Positions 33,754 to 43,049 of a stretch of DNA of 64,000 nt are shown here, one piece after another. This stretch comes from Microtetraspora niveoalba (lineage in GTDB: Bacteria > Actinomycetota > Actinomycetes > Streptosporangiales > Streptosporangiaceae). The DNA lies in contig NZ_BBYM01000031.1 of assembly GCF_001570405.1 (NCBI RefSeq), positions 53,511 to 117,510 on the forward strand, read 5' to 3'. Position numbers and translations under genes: made by a program. How positions within the stretch are numbered: the first letter of the stretch is position 1; the number at the start of each line of letters is the position of its first letter. The notes under the pieces were generated by a model. It searched no databases and was not told the DNA's origin. It saw nothing but the letters and a program-made list of their open reading frames with translations.

Positions 33754-34632
33754 CTACGCCCGGGGGCGGCGGGCCCTGAAGTCGTCCGCGATGCCGTCGA
33801 ACGTGGACCACCGGACGCCCTCGTGCTTGTTGATGTGCTCGATGAGGCGCTCCAGCATGAGGAGGACCTGCGGGCGGCCCGAGACGTCCGGGTGGATCGT
33901 CATGGTGAAGACGGCGTAGTCCGACTCGCGGTAGACCCAGTCGAACTGGTCGCGCCACATCTCCTCGATGTCGCGCGGGTTGACGAAGCCGTGGCTGTTC
34001 GGGCTGGTCTTGATGAACATCATCGGAGGGAGGTCGTCGAGGTACCAGCTCGCCGGGATCTCGATGAGGTCGGTCTCCCGCCCGCGCACGAGCGGCTTCA
34101 TCCACTCGCGGGCGTCCTTGCCGTAGTCGATCTTCGACCAGGTGTCCCCGACCCGGACGTAGTACGGCTCGAAGTCGCGGTGCATGAGCGAGTGGTCGTA
34201 CTTGATGCCGCGTTCGAGCAGCAGCTCGTTGGTGACCGGCGAGAACTCCCACCACGGCGCGACGTACCCGGTGGGGCGCCGGCCGGTGCGCGTCTCGATG
34301 AGGTCGATGCAGTAGTCGAGGATGGTGGACTCCTGCTCGCGGCTCATCGCGATCGGGTTCTCGTGGCTGTACCCATGCACGCCGATCTCGTGCCCGGCGG
34401 CCACGACCTCGTCGAACTGCTCGGGGAACGTCTCGATCGAGTGACCGGGCCAGAACCAGGTCGACGGCAGGTCGTACTTCTTCATCAGCGCGTTGAGCCG
34501 CGGGACGCCCACCTCGCCGGCGAACATGCCGCGCGAGATGTCGTCCGGCGAGTCCTCACCGCCGTACGAGCCGAGCCAGCCGCCGACGGCGTCGACGTCG
34601 ATCCCGAACGCCACGAAGATTTCCTTGGCCAC
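33754..34632 (-). CDS. Polysaccharide deacetylase-fold hydrolase (HpPgdA/cyclic imidase-like)
   Basis: 292 residues without a signal peptide, so cytoplasmic. NodB-like motifs: [10 protein letters not shown] (catalytic Asp), HGYSHENP (His pair HxxxH), [11 protein letters not shown]. The opening [20 protein letters not shown] and [11 protein letters not shown] are characteristic of the group that includes Helicobacter PgdA and bacterial cyclic-imide hydrolases rather than cell-wall enzymes. GTG at 34632 follows GAGAGG. Between the asparaginase and CxxC genes in the operon; a cyclic imide or ureide substrate fits intracellular location and neighbours (inference). Confidence 0.88.
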   Translation of the reverse strand: MAKEIFVAFGIDVDAVGGWLGSYGGEDSPDDISRGMFAGEVGVPRLNALMKKYDLPSTWFWPGHSIETFPEQFDEVVAAGHEIGVHGYSHENPIAMSREQESTILDYCIDLIETRTGRRPTGYVAPWWEFSPVTNELLLERGIKYDHSLMHRDFEPYYVRVGDTWSKIDYGKDAREWMKPLVRGRETDLIEIPASWYLDDLPPMMFIKTSPNSHGFVNPRDIEEMWRDQFDWVYRESDYAVFTMTIHPDVSGRPQVLLMLERLIEHINKHEGVRWSTFDGIADDFRARRPRA

Positions 34633-34667
34633 AGCGCATCCTCTCTTCCGGTTTGGTACGGATCTGG

Positions 34668-35678
34668 TCAGACATGGGGTGCGAGGGTCGCCCGATCGAC
34701 GGGAACCCCCTCGGAGAGCAGCAGCGCCAGCAGCAGCCTCGCCTGGTAGAGAGGCAGCCCGCCCATGCTCAGCGCCCCGGCGCGTACGAGGTCCACCCCG
34801 CCGCCGTTGCCGTACGTGGGCACGACCGGCCCCTCGGCGACCCGCGTGGACAGTCCCACGACCGTTCCCGCGGCCACCGCCTCGGAAACCCACTCCAGCA
34901 GGGCGTGGTTGGCGTTGCCGACGCCGGTGCCGGCGAGCACGACCGCCCGCGCTCCGGCTTGTACGGCGGCCCGGGCGAGCGCGGCGTCGGCGCCGGGGTG
35001 GAGCGCCACGACGTCCACGCGGGTGTCGTCGAAGCGCGGACCGGGCCGCTCCAGCGGCGCCGGGCGCACCGGCCGCGCGGTGATCCGGACCCCCGCCGGG
35101 CCGACCCGCCCGATGGGGCCGCCGTCCAGGGTCCTGAACGGCTCGGCGGCGACGGTGTGGTGCTTGCGGGTGCCCCGCGCGGCGAAGATCCGCCCGGCGA
35201 AGGAGATGAGCGCGCCGCATCCGCGCGCTTCGGGGGACGCGGCCACGGCGACGGCCTCCCGCAGGTTGCGGGGCCCGTCGCTGTCGGGCTGGTCGGCCGC
35301 CCGCTGCGCTCCGGTGAGGACGACGGGCTTGTCGCTGTCGTGGACGAGGTCCAGGAGGAACGCCGTCTCCTCCATGGTGTCGGTGCCGTGGCTCACCACG
35401 ACGCCGGTCACCTCGTCCCTGGCGACCTCCTCGGCGACGGCGTCCGCGATGAGGCGGAGTTCGTGGTGGCCGAGGAGGTAGGAGCCGAGGTTGAGCAGGT
35501 CGCGCCCCTCGACCTCGACGTCCCCGTACCCGGCGGAGCCGAGAAGCTGCGCGGCGGTCCTGCGCGCCACCGCCGCGCCGCCGGGCTCGCTGCTTGAGGC
35601 GATCGTCCCGCCGGTCGCGATGACGACCACGCGTGCCCTCGGAGGGGCGTCTGTCTTGCTGCCGGCCATGTCGTTCAC
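34668..35678 (-). CDS. Type I/II asparaginase-family amidohydrolase
   Basis: 336 residues: the two asparaginase signatures [13 protein letters not shown] and [20 protein letters not shown] provide the catalytic threonines and the Asp/Lys pair; [10 protein letters not shown] and [16 protein letters not shown] complete the C-terminal domain. No signal peptide. It could deamidate asparagine or another omega-amide such as the half-amide from the adjacent hydrolase. GTG at 35678 overlaps the SDR stop (GTGA); ATG at 35669 is the alternative. Confidence 0.88.
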   Translation of the reverse strand: MNDMAGSKTDAPPRARVVVIATGGTIASSSEPGGAAVARRTAAQLLGSAGYGDVEVEGRDLLNLGSYLLGHHELRLIADAVAEEVARDEVTGVVVSHGTDTMEETAFLLDLVHDSDKPVVLTGAQRAADQPDSDGPRNLREAVAVAASPEARGCGALISFAGRIFAARGTRKHHTVAAEPFRTLDGGPIGRVGPAGVRITARPVRPAPLERPGPRFDDTRVDVVALHPGADAALARAAVQAGARAVVLAGTGVGNANHALLEWVSEAVAAGTVVGLSTRVAEGPVVPTYGNGGGVDLVRAGALSMGGLPLYQARLLLALLLSEGVPVDRATLAPHV

Positions 35679-36406
35679 GGCATGACGTCGCCGCAGTTGG
35701 GGCCGAGCGTCTGCCCGACGTAGATGTCGCCGTCGGGCGAGCAGGCCAGCAGCAGCGCGGTCGGCGCGACCTCCTCGGGACGCCCGAACCTGCCCAGCGG
35801 CAGCTCGGCGGCCTTGCTCCGCTTCCACTCCTCCGAAAGCCCGTCGATGAGCGGCGTCACGATCGGGCCGGGGGCGATCGCGTTGACGAGGACGCCCTTC
35901 GGCGCGAGTTCGAGGGCGAGGGCCTTCGTCAGGCCGATCACGCCCGCCTTGGCGGCGACGTAGTGGGCGAGCCCCGTGCCGCCCTTGATCCCGAGCTGGG
36001 AGGCGATGTTGACGATGCGCCCCCGCCCCGCCTCCACCATGTACGGCGCGGCGAAGCGGGCCGCGAGGAAGACCCCGCGCAGGTCCACCGCGACGGTCCG
36101 GTCGAAGCGCTCCGGCGTCATCTCCAGGAAGGGGACCTCGTCCAGGATGCCGGCGGCGCTGACCAGGACGTCGATGCGGCCGTGCCGTTCCACGACCTCG
36201 GCGGTCGCGCGCTCGACCGCGGCGGCGTCGGTGATGTCGACGACGTGGCCGGTGACCCGGCCGAGGCTCAGCAGCTCCTCGGGGACGGGCCTGACGTCGA
36301 ACAGGGCGAGTGAGGCGCCTTCGGCGGCGAACAACCGGGCCGTCGCGGCCCCGATCCCGCTCGACGCGCCGGTGATGACGGCGACCTGGCCGGTGAGCTT
36401 TCCCAT
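35675..36406 (-). CDS. Short-chain dehydrogenase/reductase
   Basis: 243 residues, classical SDR: cofactor loop [12 protein letters not shown] with D in ALFDVRP (NAD preferred), VSAAGILDE, catalytic Ser in [13 protein letters not shown]-x-x-x-K in HYVAAKAGV and the C-terminal [12 protein letters not shown] at 36406; the next gene on the strand overlaps its stop. Substrate unknown; with the second SDR it suggests two successive alcohol or carbonyl oxidations in one pathway. Confidence 0.92.
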   Translation of the reverse strand: MGKLTGQVAVITGASSGIGAATARLFAAEGASLALFDVRPVPEELLSLGRVTGHVVDITDAAAVERATAEVVERHGRIDVLVSAAGILDEVPFLEMTPERFDRTVAVDLRGVFLAARFAAPYMVEAGRGRIVNIASQLGIKGGTGLAHYVAAKAGVIGLTKALALELAPKGVLVNAIAPGPIVTPLIDGLSEEWKRSKAAELPLGRFGRPEEVAPTALLLACSPDGDIYVGQTLGPNCGDVMP

Positions 36407-36419
36407 GTCCCGTCCTCTC

Positions 36420-37199
36420 TCAGCTCGGCCAGCGGACGGTGAGCCCGCCGTCCACGATGACGCTCTGCCCGGTCACGTACGCGGCGTCGTCGGAGGTGAG
36501 GAACCGGATGACCCGGGCCGCCTCGTCGACCGTGCCGACCCGTCCGGCCGGGATGATCTTCCCGGCCTCCCGCAGGCCCTGCGGCCCGAGCGAGTTCACC
36601 TCGTCCAGCGACTGGGGGCTCTCGATCAGTCCGGGGATCACCGCGTTGACGCGGATGCCGCGCGGCGCCAGCTCGACGGCCAGGGAGCGGCAGAGCCCGA
36701 GCACGCCGGCCTTCGCCGCCGCGTAGTGGCTGTGCTCCTCCCAGCCGTACACGCCGCCGGCGATGGAGGAGGTGGCCACCATCGCGCCGCCGTGCTCCAT
36801 GCGGGCCGCGCAGGAGCGGAAGATCCGCAGGACGCCGCCGAGGTCGACCGACAACATGTCGTCCCACGCGCGGTCGGTCATCTCCTCCAGCGGCTGGCGG
36901 CGCAGGACGCCCGCCGCGGCCACGGCGATGTCGAGCCGGCCGAAGGCGTCCACGGCCGCCTGCGCGAAGCGTTCGGTCTGCTCGAACGACCGGACGTCGA
37001 GCTCCACCGCCGCGCAGCGCCCGCCGGCCGCCTCGACGGCGGCGACGGTCTCGCCCGCGTCGTGCGGGTCTCCGGGGTAGTAGCCGACGACCGAGTGCGC
37101 CCCGGCCCGGGCGTACGCGACGGCCAGGGCGCGGCCGATGCCGCTGGCCCCTCCCGAGATGACGGCGACCTTGCCGTCGAGCCCGTCGTCCCTGGTCAT
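36420..37199 (-). CDS. Short-chain dehydrogenase/reductase
   Basis: 259 residues, classical SDR: SGGASGIGRALAVAY, AVAAAGVL, catalytic Ser in ATSSIAGGVYG, Y-A-A-A-K (HYAAAKAGVLGL), VNAVIPGLIES and the C-terminal YVTGQSVIVDGGLTVRW. A Tyr pair GYYPGD follows strand 2, where NADPH-preferring enzymes usually carry a basic residue, so cofactor choice is unclear. Overlaps the MFS gene stop by 4 bases (ATGA). Confidence 0.92.
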   Translation of the reverse strand: MTRDDGLDGKVAVISGGASGIGRALAVAYARAGAHSVVGYYPGDPHDAGETVAAVEAAGGRCAAVELDVRSFEQTERFAQAAVDAFGRLDIAVAAAGVLRRQPLEEMTDRAWDDMLSVDLGGVLRIFRSCAARMEHGGAMVATSSIAGGVYGWEEHSHYAAAKAGVLGLCRSLAVELAPRGIRVNAVIPGLIESPQSLDEVNSLGPQGLREAGKIIPAGRVGTVDEAARVIRFLTSDDAAYVTGQSVIVDGGLTVRWPS

Positions 37200-38572
37200 G
37201 CGAGAACCTCCTTCTTCTCAGCCGCGTGGTCGCCGAACCGGTTGGTGGTGTTCGCACCGAGCATCAGGAGACCCGAGATCAGCATGAACGCGGAGCCGGC
37301 GGTGATCGCGGCGACGGTCATGGACAGGCCCGCCGCGAGCAGCACGCTGAGCAGCGCCGATCCGGCGATGCCGCCCAGCGGAGCCATGACGTGCGCCACG
37401 TTGGCTCCCGTTCCCCGCACGTGCGCCGGGAACGACTCACCCATGTAGAACAACATCGCGGCGTAGGGGCCGTTGAGGAAGAAAAGCGTCAGCGCGTAGA
37501 GCGCGATGGTCAGCCCCTGCCCGGTGGGCAGGACGAGCATGAGGAAGCTGACGGAGCCGCCGATGAACCATCCGAGGGTGATGGTCAGCTTGCGCCCGAT
37601 CCGGTCGCCGATCCAGCCGTGGAAGAGGTATCCGGCGAATCCGGCGATGTTGGACAGGACCAGGACGATGAGCGCGCTCTCGAACGAGACGCCCTTCGCC
37701 TCGACCAGGACCGTGGTGCCGAGGACGGAGAAGACCTGGATGCCCATCCAGTTGGTCAGCCAGGCGAGCGACAGGCTGATGGTGTGCCGCCGCAGCCCCG
37801 GGGCCAGGACGTCCTTCAGGCCGCCCCTCGTGCCGCCGTCCACGAGTTCGGTGACGTCGTGCTCCTCGGCGAGCACACGCGCCCCGGCGTGGTCGCCCTG
37901 CTCCTGGCGGCGCTTGACCTCCTTCATCGCGAGGAACGTCGGGGACTCGGGCAGCTTGAGCGCGAGCAGGATGATCGGGATGGAGAAGACGAGGGCGAAG
38001 AGGAACGACCACCGCCATCCGGCGAGCGGCAGGAGCACCGCCGTGATGCCGGCCGAGAGCAGGGCGCCCACCGGCCACCCCGCCTGCACCAGGCTGAAGA
38101 CGAAGCCCCGGTTCTTCACCTTCTTGAACATCTCGTTGAGGTAGACGGCGTTGACCACCTCTTCGGAGAGCGAGAGGCCGGTGAACGCCCGGATGACGAC
38201 CACGCTCATGGCCCCGGCCGCGAGTCCGGTGAGCCCCGAGGCGAGCGCACCGCCGGTCATCAGCAGGACCAGCGCCTTCTTGCGGCCCATCTTGTCCAGG
38301 ACCGGCCCGACGACGAGGGAGACGATGAAGACGCCGACGGTGGCGAAGGTGTTGACCATCGTCGACTGGCTCGTCGACCAGCCGAAATGCTCACCGATCA
38401 CCGGCAGGAGGGTGCCGAAGAGCGTGTAGTCGTACACGGAGGCGACCCAGGCCAGGAAGGCGATGACGCTGACGTAGCCGACCGTCCGCTTCGTCACCGG
38501 CCGGTTCCAGGGTTCGTGCGCGGGCGCTTCGAGGGACGCGCCCGGCGCTCCCTGCGGTGGGACAGCTCCCAT
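37196..38572 (-). CDS. MFS transporter (AAHS/sugar-acid type)
   Basis: 458 residues, twelve predicted transmembrane segments. Loop motifs GPVLDKMGRKKALVLLMTG (loop 2-3) and WIGDRIGRKLTITLGWF (loop 8-9) are the standard MFS signature and its repeat; YTLFGTLLPVIGEHFGWS in helix 1 is seen in aromatic-acid and organic-anion:H+ symporters. First gene of the operon, so probably imports the substrate. AGGAGGAG precedes the ATG by about 10 bases. The upstream gap has LacI-type operators. Confidence 0.92.
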   Translation of the reverse strand: MGAVPPQGAPGASLEAPAHEPWNRPVTKRTVGYVSVIAFLAWVASVYDYTLFGTLLPVIGEHFGWSTSQSTMVNTFATVGVFIVSLVVGPVLDKMGRKKALVLLMTGGALASGLTGLAAGAMSVVVIRAFTGLSLSEEVVNAVYLNEMFKKVKNRGFVFSLVQAGWPVGALLSAGITAVLLPLAGWRWSFLFALVFSIPIILLALKLPESPTFLAMKEVKRRQEQGDHAGARVLAEEHDVTELVDGGTRGGLKDVLAPGLRRHTISLSLAWLTNWMGIQVFSVLGTTVLVEAKGVSFESALIVLVLSNIAGFAGYLFHGWIGDRIGRKLTITLGWFIGGSVSFLMLVLPTGQGLTIALYALTLFFLNGPYAAMLFYMGESFPAHVRGTGANVAHVMAPLGGIAGSALLSVLLAAGLSMTVAAITAGSAFMLISGLLMLGANTTNRFGDHAAEKKEVLA

Positions 38573-38608
38573 TGGGGGGGACTCCTCCTACTTGGTGCTC
38601 TGGAACGC

Positions 38609-38624
38609 ACACAAAGGTTTGTGC
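38609..38624. promoter_or_regulatory. LacI-type operator 1
   Basis: ACACAAAGGTTTGTGC, arms CACAAA/TTTGTG around a central pair, 37 bases upstream of the MFS start. Centre to centre 22 bases from operator 2. Confidence 0.7.
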
Positions 38625-38630
38625 AACGCT

Positions 38631-38646
38631 ACACAAAGGTTTGTGT
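38631..38646. promoter_or_regulatory. LacI-type operator 2
   Basis: ACACAAAGGTTTGTGT, perfect 7-bp arms with a GG centre; same site as operator 1, two helical turns away. Confidence 0.72.
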
Positions 38647-38848
38647 GAATGGCAGAGACGAGAGACATGACCTTTTTCGGGGTGATTTCGAGTGGGATCA
38701 CGAGTGCGATGAAGACGTGGCCGCCGCCTGTCGCGCGGACGTCACGTGTGCGTTCACCGGCCCTGACGCCGACCGGCGGCGGAACTGTTCACTCCACGCG
38801 CCCGGCCGGACGGGCCGCACCTGGGAGGCAGTCGCAACCCAAGCCGCT

Positions 38849-38864
38849 ACCCAAACCTTTGTGT
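38849..38864. promoter_or_regulatory. LacI-type operator 3 (distal)
   Basis: ACCCAAACCTTTGTGT, the reverse-oriented site with one arm mismatch, 45 bases after the LacI stop and 218 bases (near 21 turns) from operator 2, a spacing suited to looping. The rest of the 336-base gap 38573-38908 has no gene. Confidence 0.6.
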
Positions 38865-38908
38865 AAGCTGCAGGCAGGTTAAAGTCCGGCATCCGCGCAT
38901 GTCAAGGG

Positions 38909-40012
38909 TCAGGTTCGACCGGAACCGGGATGGACGGCGTCCACCCGGGCCGCCTCCGAAGGCGTCTCCGAGGACGCCTCGGAGGACGCCTCGGAGGACA
39001 CCGTGGACTCGCGGACGACGAGCGTGGGCGGCAGGCGCAGCGGTTCGACGTCGTCGCCCTGCAGCAGGTCGAGCAGCATCCGCAGCCCCAGCCGTCCGAT
39101 CTCGTGCATCGGCGAGCGCACGGTGGTCAGCGGCGTGGGCAACTCGGCCGCCAGCGCCGTGTCGTTGTAGCCGACCAGCGCGACGTCGTCGGGCATCGAC
39201 AACTTCCTGTCGCGCAGCGCGCCCATCACGCCGATCGCCGCGAAGTCGTTGGTGGCGAAGATGGCGTCCGGCAGCGGGTGCGAGTCGAGGATCCGCTCCG
39301 CCGCCGCGCGCCCGCCCTGGGCGTCGAAGTGGCCGTGGACGATGCGGTGCGGCGGGACGTCCACGCCCGCCTCGCGCAGCGCGTCGACGGCCCCCTGGGT
39401 CCGGTCGAGACCGGTCGCGGCGTACGGCTCCCCCGCAAGGATCGCGACGTCCCTGCGGCCGATGGACACGAGGTGCTCGCCCACCAGCCGGCCGCCGAGA
39501 TGGTCGTCGCAGGTCACCGACGGATAGTCGCGGGAACGCCTGGAGACGAGGACGAACTTCGTGCCGCGCTCGGCGACCCCCTCCAGGAACTCGCCGTCGA
39601 ACTGCGCGTCCCCGAAGATCATCCCTTCGACCCGGCGCGACAGCAGCGTCTCGGTCGCCTGCGCCCGCTTCCGCGGATCGTCCAGCGAGTTGGTGACGAA
39701 GGTGGCGAAGCCGTTCTCGGTGGCCGCCTCGTCGATCCCCTCGTAGATGGTGGCGAGGACGTAGTCCTGCAGCCGGGGCACGATCACGCCGATCAGCCGC
39801 GAGCGCCGCGTGCGCAGCCCGACCGCCTGCGGGTTCGGCGTGTACCCGTGCGAGGCCGCCGCGGCCCTGATCCGCAGGATCGTCCCCATGGACGCCCAGC
39901 GGCGCGCCGACGCCTCGGAGGCCGAGTTCAGCACCCGGGAGACCGTGGAGGGGGTGACGCCCGTCTCATCCGCGATCATCTGGAGCGTGGCGTGGGGCGT
40001 CCGCCTGCCCAT
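38909..40012 (-). CDS. LacI-family repressor
   Basis: 367 residues: HTH with hinge (LQMIADETGVTPSTVSRVL; AAAASHGYTPNPQAVGLRTR) and a periplasmic-binding-like effector domain ending GRLGLRMLLDLLQGDD and LRLPPTLVVRESTV. The last ~25 residues (SSEASSEASSETPSEAARVD) are a Ser/Glu repeat encoded by imperfect tandem GCCTCGGAGGAC units. ATG at 40012 follows GGGAG. It should bind the ACACAAAGGTTTGTGT sites before the downstream MFS operon. Confidence 0.92.
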   Translation of the reverse strand: MGRRTPHATLQMIADETGVTPSTVSRVLNSASEASARRWASMGTILRIRAAAASHGYTPNPQAVGLRTRRSRLIGVIVPRLQDYVLATIYEGIDEAATENGFATFVTNSLDDPRKRAQATETLLSRRVEGMIFGDAQFDGEFLEGVAERGTKFVLVSRRSRDYPSVTCDDHLGGRLVGEHLVSIGRRDVAILAGEPYAATGLDRTQGAVDALREAGVDVPPHRIVHGHFDAQGGRAAAERILDSHPLPDAIFATNDFAAIGVMGALRDRKLSMPDDVALVGYNDTALAAELPTPLTTVRSPMHEIGRLGLRMLLDLLQGDDVEPLRLPPTLVVRESTVSSEASSEASSETPSEAARVDAVHPGSGRT

Positions 40013-40182
40013 CAGCTCTCCCTGCACCCGCGATCCGTGTCAACCCGCGACCATACACGCCGCGGGACCATGCCCATTCTCCCGCTTCTGGGCCGGACGG
40101 GGGAACCGCGCCGGAGACGGCCGCGGCTCGTTCGGAGGCGGGCGGGCGGTTCTGTCGGTGGCGGCTGCCAGACTGCCGTCCC

Positions 40183-40641
40183 ATGGACGACGTCATGCGG
40201 TTGCGGCCGGTCGAGGAAGCGGACCTGGAGCTGTTCTTCCAGCAGGAGCACGACCCCGAGACGGTGCGCCGGTCGAAGTTCACCCCACGCGAGCGGGACC
40301 GGTTCATGACCCACTGGGCCACGAGGGTGCTGGGCGACCCCACGATCCTGGTGCGCACGGTCACGGTGAACGGCGAGACGGCGGGCAACGTCGTGGCCTG
40401 GTGGGAACAGGACCGGCGCTTCATCGGGTACGCCTTCGACCGCCGGTTCTGGGGCCGGGGCGTCGGCACCCGGGCGCTGACCCTCTTCCTGGAGGAGGAG
40501 ACGAACCGCCCGCTGTACGCCGACCCCTACCAGGGGAACACCGGCTCAGTGCGGCTGCTGGAGAAGTGCGGCTTCCGCCGGTCCGGCACCCTGATGCACG
40601 GCGAGAACGAGCACATCATGTTCGTGCTCGACGAGAGGTGA
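40183..40641 (+). CDS. GNAT-family N-acetyltransferase
   Basis: 152 residues: MRLRPVEEADLELFFQQEHD, acetyl-CoA loop in FDRRFWGRGVGTRALTLFLE, and NTGSVRLLEKCGFRRSGTL. RimJ/RimL-like. Its 3' end overlaps the convergent MFS gene by 26 bases. Divergent from LacI. Substrate unknown. Confidence 0.9.
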   Translation: MDDVMRLRPVEEADLELFFQQEHDPETVRRSKFTPRERDRFMTHWATRVLGDPTILVRTVTVNGETAGNVVAWWEQDRRFIGYAFDRRFWGRGVGTRALTLFLEEETNRPLYADPYQGNTGSVRLLEKCGFRRSGTLMHGENEHIMFVLDER

Positions 40642-41863
40642 CGTCCTCCCGCCCGGCTGCGCCGGCGCCCCGGCGCCGGGAGACGGTCTCCACGACCCAC
40701 ACGAGCAGTCCGGCGGTGGGGAAGATCGCGCCGAGCACGCACACGGCGGTCCATCCCCAGGCGGAGTAGACGACGGCGGACAGGCCGCTGCCGAGCGACC
40801 CGGCGGCGAAGTAGCTCGTCATGTAGGCGGTGTTCAGCCTGCTGCGGGCGTCGGGCCGCAGCGGATAGAACAGGCTCTGGTTGCTGATGTGGGTGCCCTG
40901 GATGCCGAGGTCGAGCAGGGCCACCCCGGCGGCCAGGGCCGCCACGTTCGCCCGGCCCATCGCGAGCAGCACGAAGCTGAGCGCGGTCGCGGCGACGAAC
41001 GCGCCGGTCTGGGCGCGGGCGTGGCCCCGGTCGGCGAGGGTCCCGGCGAACCGCGCGGCCAGCGCCCCGGCCACGCCGACGAGGGTGAACAGGCCGATCC
41101 GCGCGTCGCTCCAGCCGTAGCCGGGCCCGGCGAGCAGGAAGCCGACGCTGGTCCAGAACACGCCGAACGACGCGTACGTCAACGCGCCGTAGGCCATGCG
41201 CAGGCGCAGCACCGGTTCCTCGGCGACCAGCCGTACGACCGAACGCAGCAGGGCGCGGTAGCCCAGGCCGGTGCTCGGCGCGACCACCGGCAGCCTGCGG
41301 TGCAGCAGCAGCGAGGTCGCCACCATGAGCGCGGCGGCCAGCCAGAACACCGCGCGCCAGCCGGCGACCTCGGCGACCAGGCCGGCCACCACGCGGGACA
41401 GCAGGATGCCGAGGAGCAGCCCGGTCATGACGCCGCCGATGACCCGGCCGCGTTCGTCGGCCCGGGCGAGGGACGCGGCGAACGGCACCAGCACCTGGCC
41501 GACCACGGACGTGACGCCGACGAGCAGGGCGGCCACGCCCAGGACGGGCCAGCTCGGCGCCAGGGCCATCCCGGCCAGCGACAACGTGGTCGCGCCGAGG
41601 ATGACGACCAGCAGGCGGCGGCGCTCGATCAGGTCGCCGAGCGGCACCAGGAGCGCGAGGCCGACGGCGTAGCCGACCTGGCTCGCGGTGACCACCAGCC
41701 CGACGCTGGTCGTGGACGTGTGGAAGGCGTCGGCGATCGCCCCGACGAGCGGCTGGGCGTAGTAGCTGTTGGCCACCACCATGCCGGAGGCCAGGGCCAT
41801 GACCAGCACGAGGCCCCGGTCCATCCGCCGTCCGGTTCCCGCTTCCGTCGTCGAGCTGCGCAT
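40616..41863 (-). CDS. MFS transporter (drug/metabolite efflux type)
   Basis: 415 residues, twelve transmembrane segments. Helix 1-2 reads ANSYYAQPLVGAIADAFHTS, which places it near the AraJ/MdtG-like group; loop 2-3 is PLGDLIERRRLLVVILGA. The C-terminal tail is basic (SRRRGAGAAGREDVTSRRAR). A LysR gene ends 72 bases upstream on the same strand and may control it. Substrate unknown. Confidence 0.91.
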   Translation of the reverse strand: MRSSTTEAGTGRRMDRGLVLVMALASGMVVANSYYAQPLVGAIADAFHTSTTSVGLVVTASQVGYAVGLALLVPLGDLIERRRLLVVILGATTLSLAGMALAPSWPVLGVAALLVGVTSVVGQVLVPFAASLARADERGRVIGGVMTGLLLGILLSRVVAGLVAEVAGWRAVFWLAAALMVATSLLLHRRLPVVAPSTGLGYRALLRSVVRLVAEEPVLRLRMAYGALTYASFGVFWTSVGFLLAGPGYGWSDARIGLFTLVGVAGALAARFAGTLADRGHARAQTGAFVAATALSFVLLAMGRANVAALAAGVALLDLGIQGTHISNQSLFYPLRPDARSRLNTAYMTSYFAAGSLGSGLSAVVYSAWGWTAVCVLGAIFPTAGLLVWVVETVSRRRGAGAAGREDVTSRRART

Positions 41864-41935
41864 CGGTCCATCATGTGGCGGACCCGATTAAGCTGTCCAA
41901 CGCATCTTTCTTGTCACACCGATCGATCTGATCGC

Positions 41936-42823
41936 TTAATCTCGCCCGTCGACCGGCGGCATACGCGCGAGCTCGGCCAGGAAGGCGCGCGCGGCCGGGT
42001 TGACCGGCGGCCGGGTCACCAGCGCGATCGTGCGGGTGGGCGCGGGGTCGCCGAGCCGGGCCATCGGCAACCCGCTGCGCAGGGCGACCGGCTCGGGCAC
42101 GATCGCCACCCCGAGCCCGTGCCCGACGAGGGCCAGGAGCTGGTCCATCTGGCTGACCCGGCAGGTGATGAGCCGGGTCAGTCCCTCCCGCGCGCACAAC
42201 TCGCGCACCACGGTCTGCAGGCCCATCCCCGCCTGGAAGTCGACGAACGGCTCGGCGTGCAGGTCGGCGAGCGCGACCCGGCCGACCGTCGCGAGCCGGT
42301 GCCCGGGGGCGGCGATCAGCACGAGCTCCTCCGTGCGCTCCTCGACGACCCGCACGTCCGGCGGCAGCGGGGTCGCGTCGCGTGCCAGGTACGCCAGGTG
42401 GAGGTCTCCGGCGCGGACCTGGTCGAGGAGCTGCGCGGTCGGCGCCTCGAGCAGCGTGATCTGCACGCCGGGATGGGCACGCTGGAACCCGGCCAGCATC
42501 GCGGGAAGATCCACCGAGGCGAGCGTCTGCACCGTGCCGACGGCGAGCCGGCCGACGGTCAGCTCCGAGACGGCGGTCACCGCCTCCCTCGCCCGCCTGG
42601 CCTGGTTGACCAACTGGCGGGCCAGGGGCAGCAGCGCCTCTCCCGCGACCGTGAGCGTGACCCGCCGCGTGCTGCGGCTGAACAGCTCGCCGCCCAGCTC
42701 GCGCTCCAGGCTGCGGATGGACGAGCTGAGCGCCGACTGCGACAACCCGACGGCCTCGGCGGCCTTCGTGAAACTCAGGTGATCGGTGACCGCGAGGAAG
42801 TGGTCCATCTGCCGCAGCTCCAT
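41936..42823 (-). CDS. LysR-family regulator
   Basis: 295 residues: HTH MELRQMDHFLAVTDHLSFTK and LSQSALSSSIRSLERELGGE, and a substrate domain (VGTVQTLASVDLPAMLAGFQ; LLALVGHGLGVAIVPEPVAL). ATG at 42823 has GGAGG 5 bases upstream; ATG at 42835 also has a site, and the frame continues to 43003. Upstream of an MFS gene on the same strand, the usual regulator-exporter arrangement. Confidence 0.92.
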   Translation of the reverse strand: MELRQMDHFLAVTDHLSFTKAAEAVGLSQSALSSSIRSLERELGGELFSRSTRRVTLTVAGEALLPLARQLVNQARRAREAVTAVSELTVGRLAVGTVQTLASVDLPAMLAGFQRAHPGVQITLLEAPTAQLLDQVRAGDLHLAYLARDATPLPPDVRVVEERTEELVLIAAPGHRLATVGRVALADLHAEPFVDFQAGMGLQTVVRELCAREGLTRLITCRVSQMDQLLALVGHGLGVAIVPEPVALRSGLPMARLGDPAPTRTIALVTRPPVNPAARAFLAELARMPPVDGRD

Positions 42824-43000
42824 GTCAGCCTCCATCGCAGCCTCGCGATCCGACGCCCCCGCCTCGGCCGTCACGCGCGGCCGGGCCTTCCACCGTACGA
42901 GGACGAGGGGCGCGGCGGGCACCCCTGCCTTACCGCCCCGTATCGCAGGGGCGGAACGCCCGCGGAGCGACGGCCGCACCATCCTCGCTGATGGCGAACT

Positions 43001-43025
43001 CATCTGTTAAGAAACTTGACAGATG
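43001..43025. promoter_or_regulatory. Palindromic operator of chitinase gene 2
   Basis: Arms CATCTGTTAAG and CTTGACAGATG around AAA; 10 of 11 arm positions pair. Overlaps the -35 box. Shares the 15-base core with 29691. Rest of 42824-43000 is untranslated and holds no gene. Confidence 0.65.
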
Positions 43026-43044
43026 AGACCGCGATCCCAACGAT
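43016..43044 (+). promoter_or_regulatory. Chitinase gene 2 promoter
   Basis: TTGACA at 43016 and AACGAT at 43039, spacer 17 bases; transcription near 43051. Confidence 0.6.
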
Positions 43045-43049
43045 AGAGG

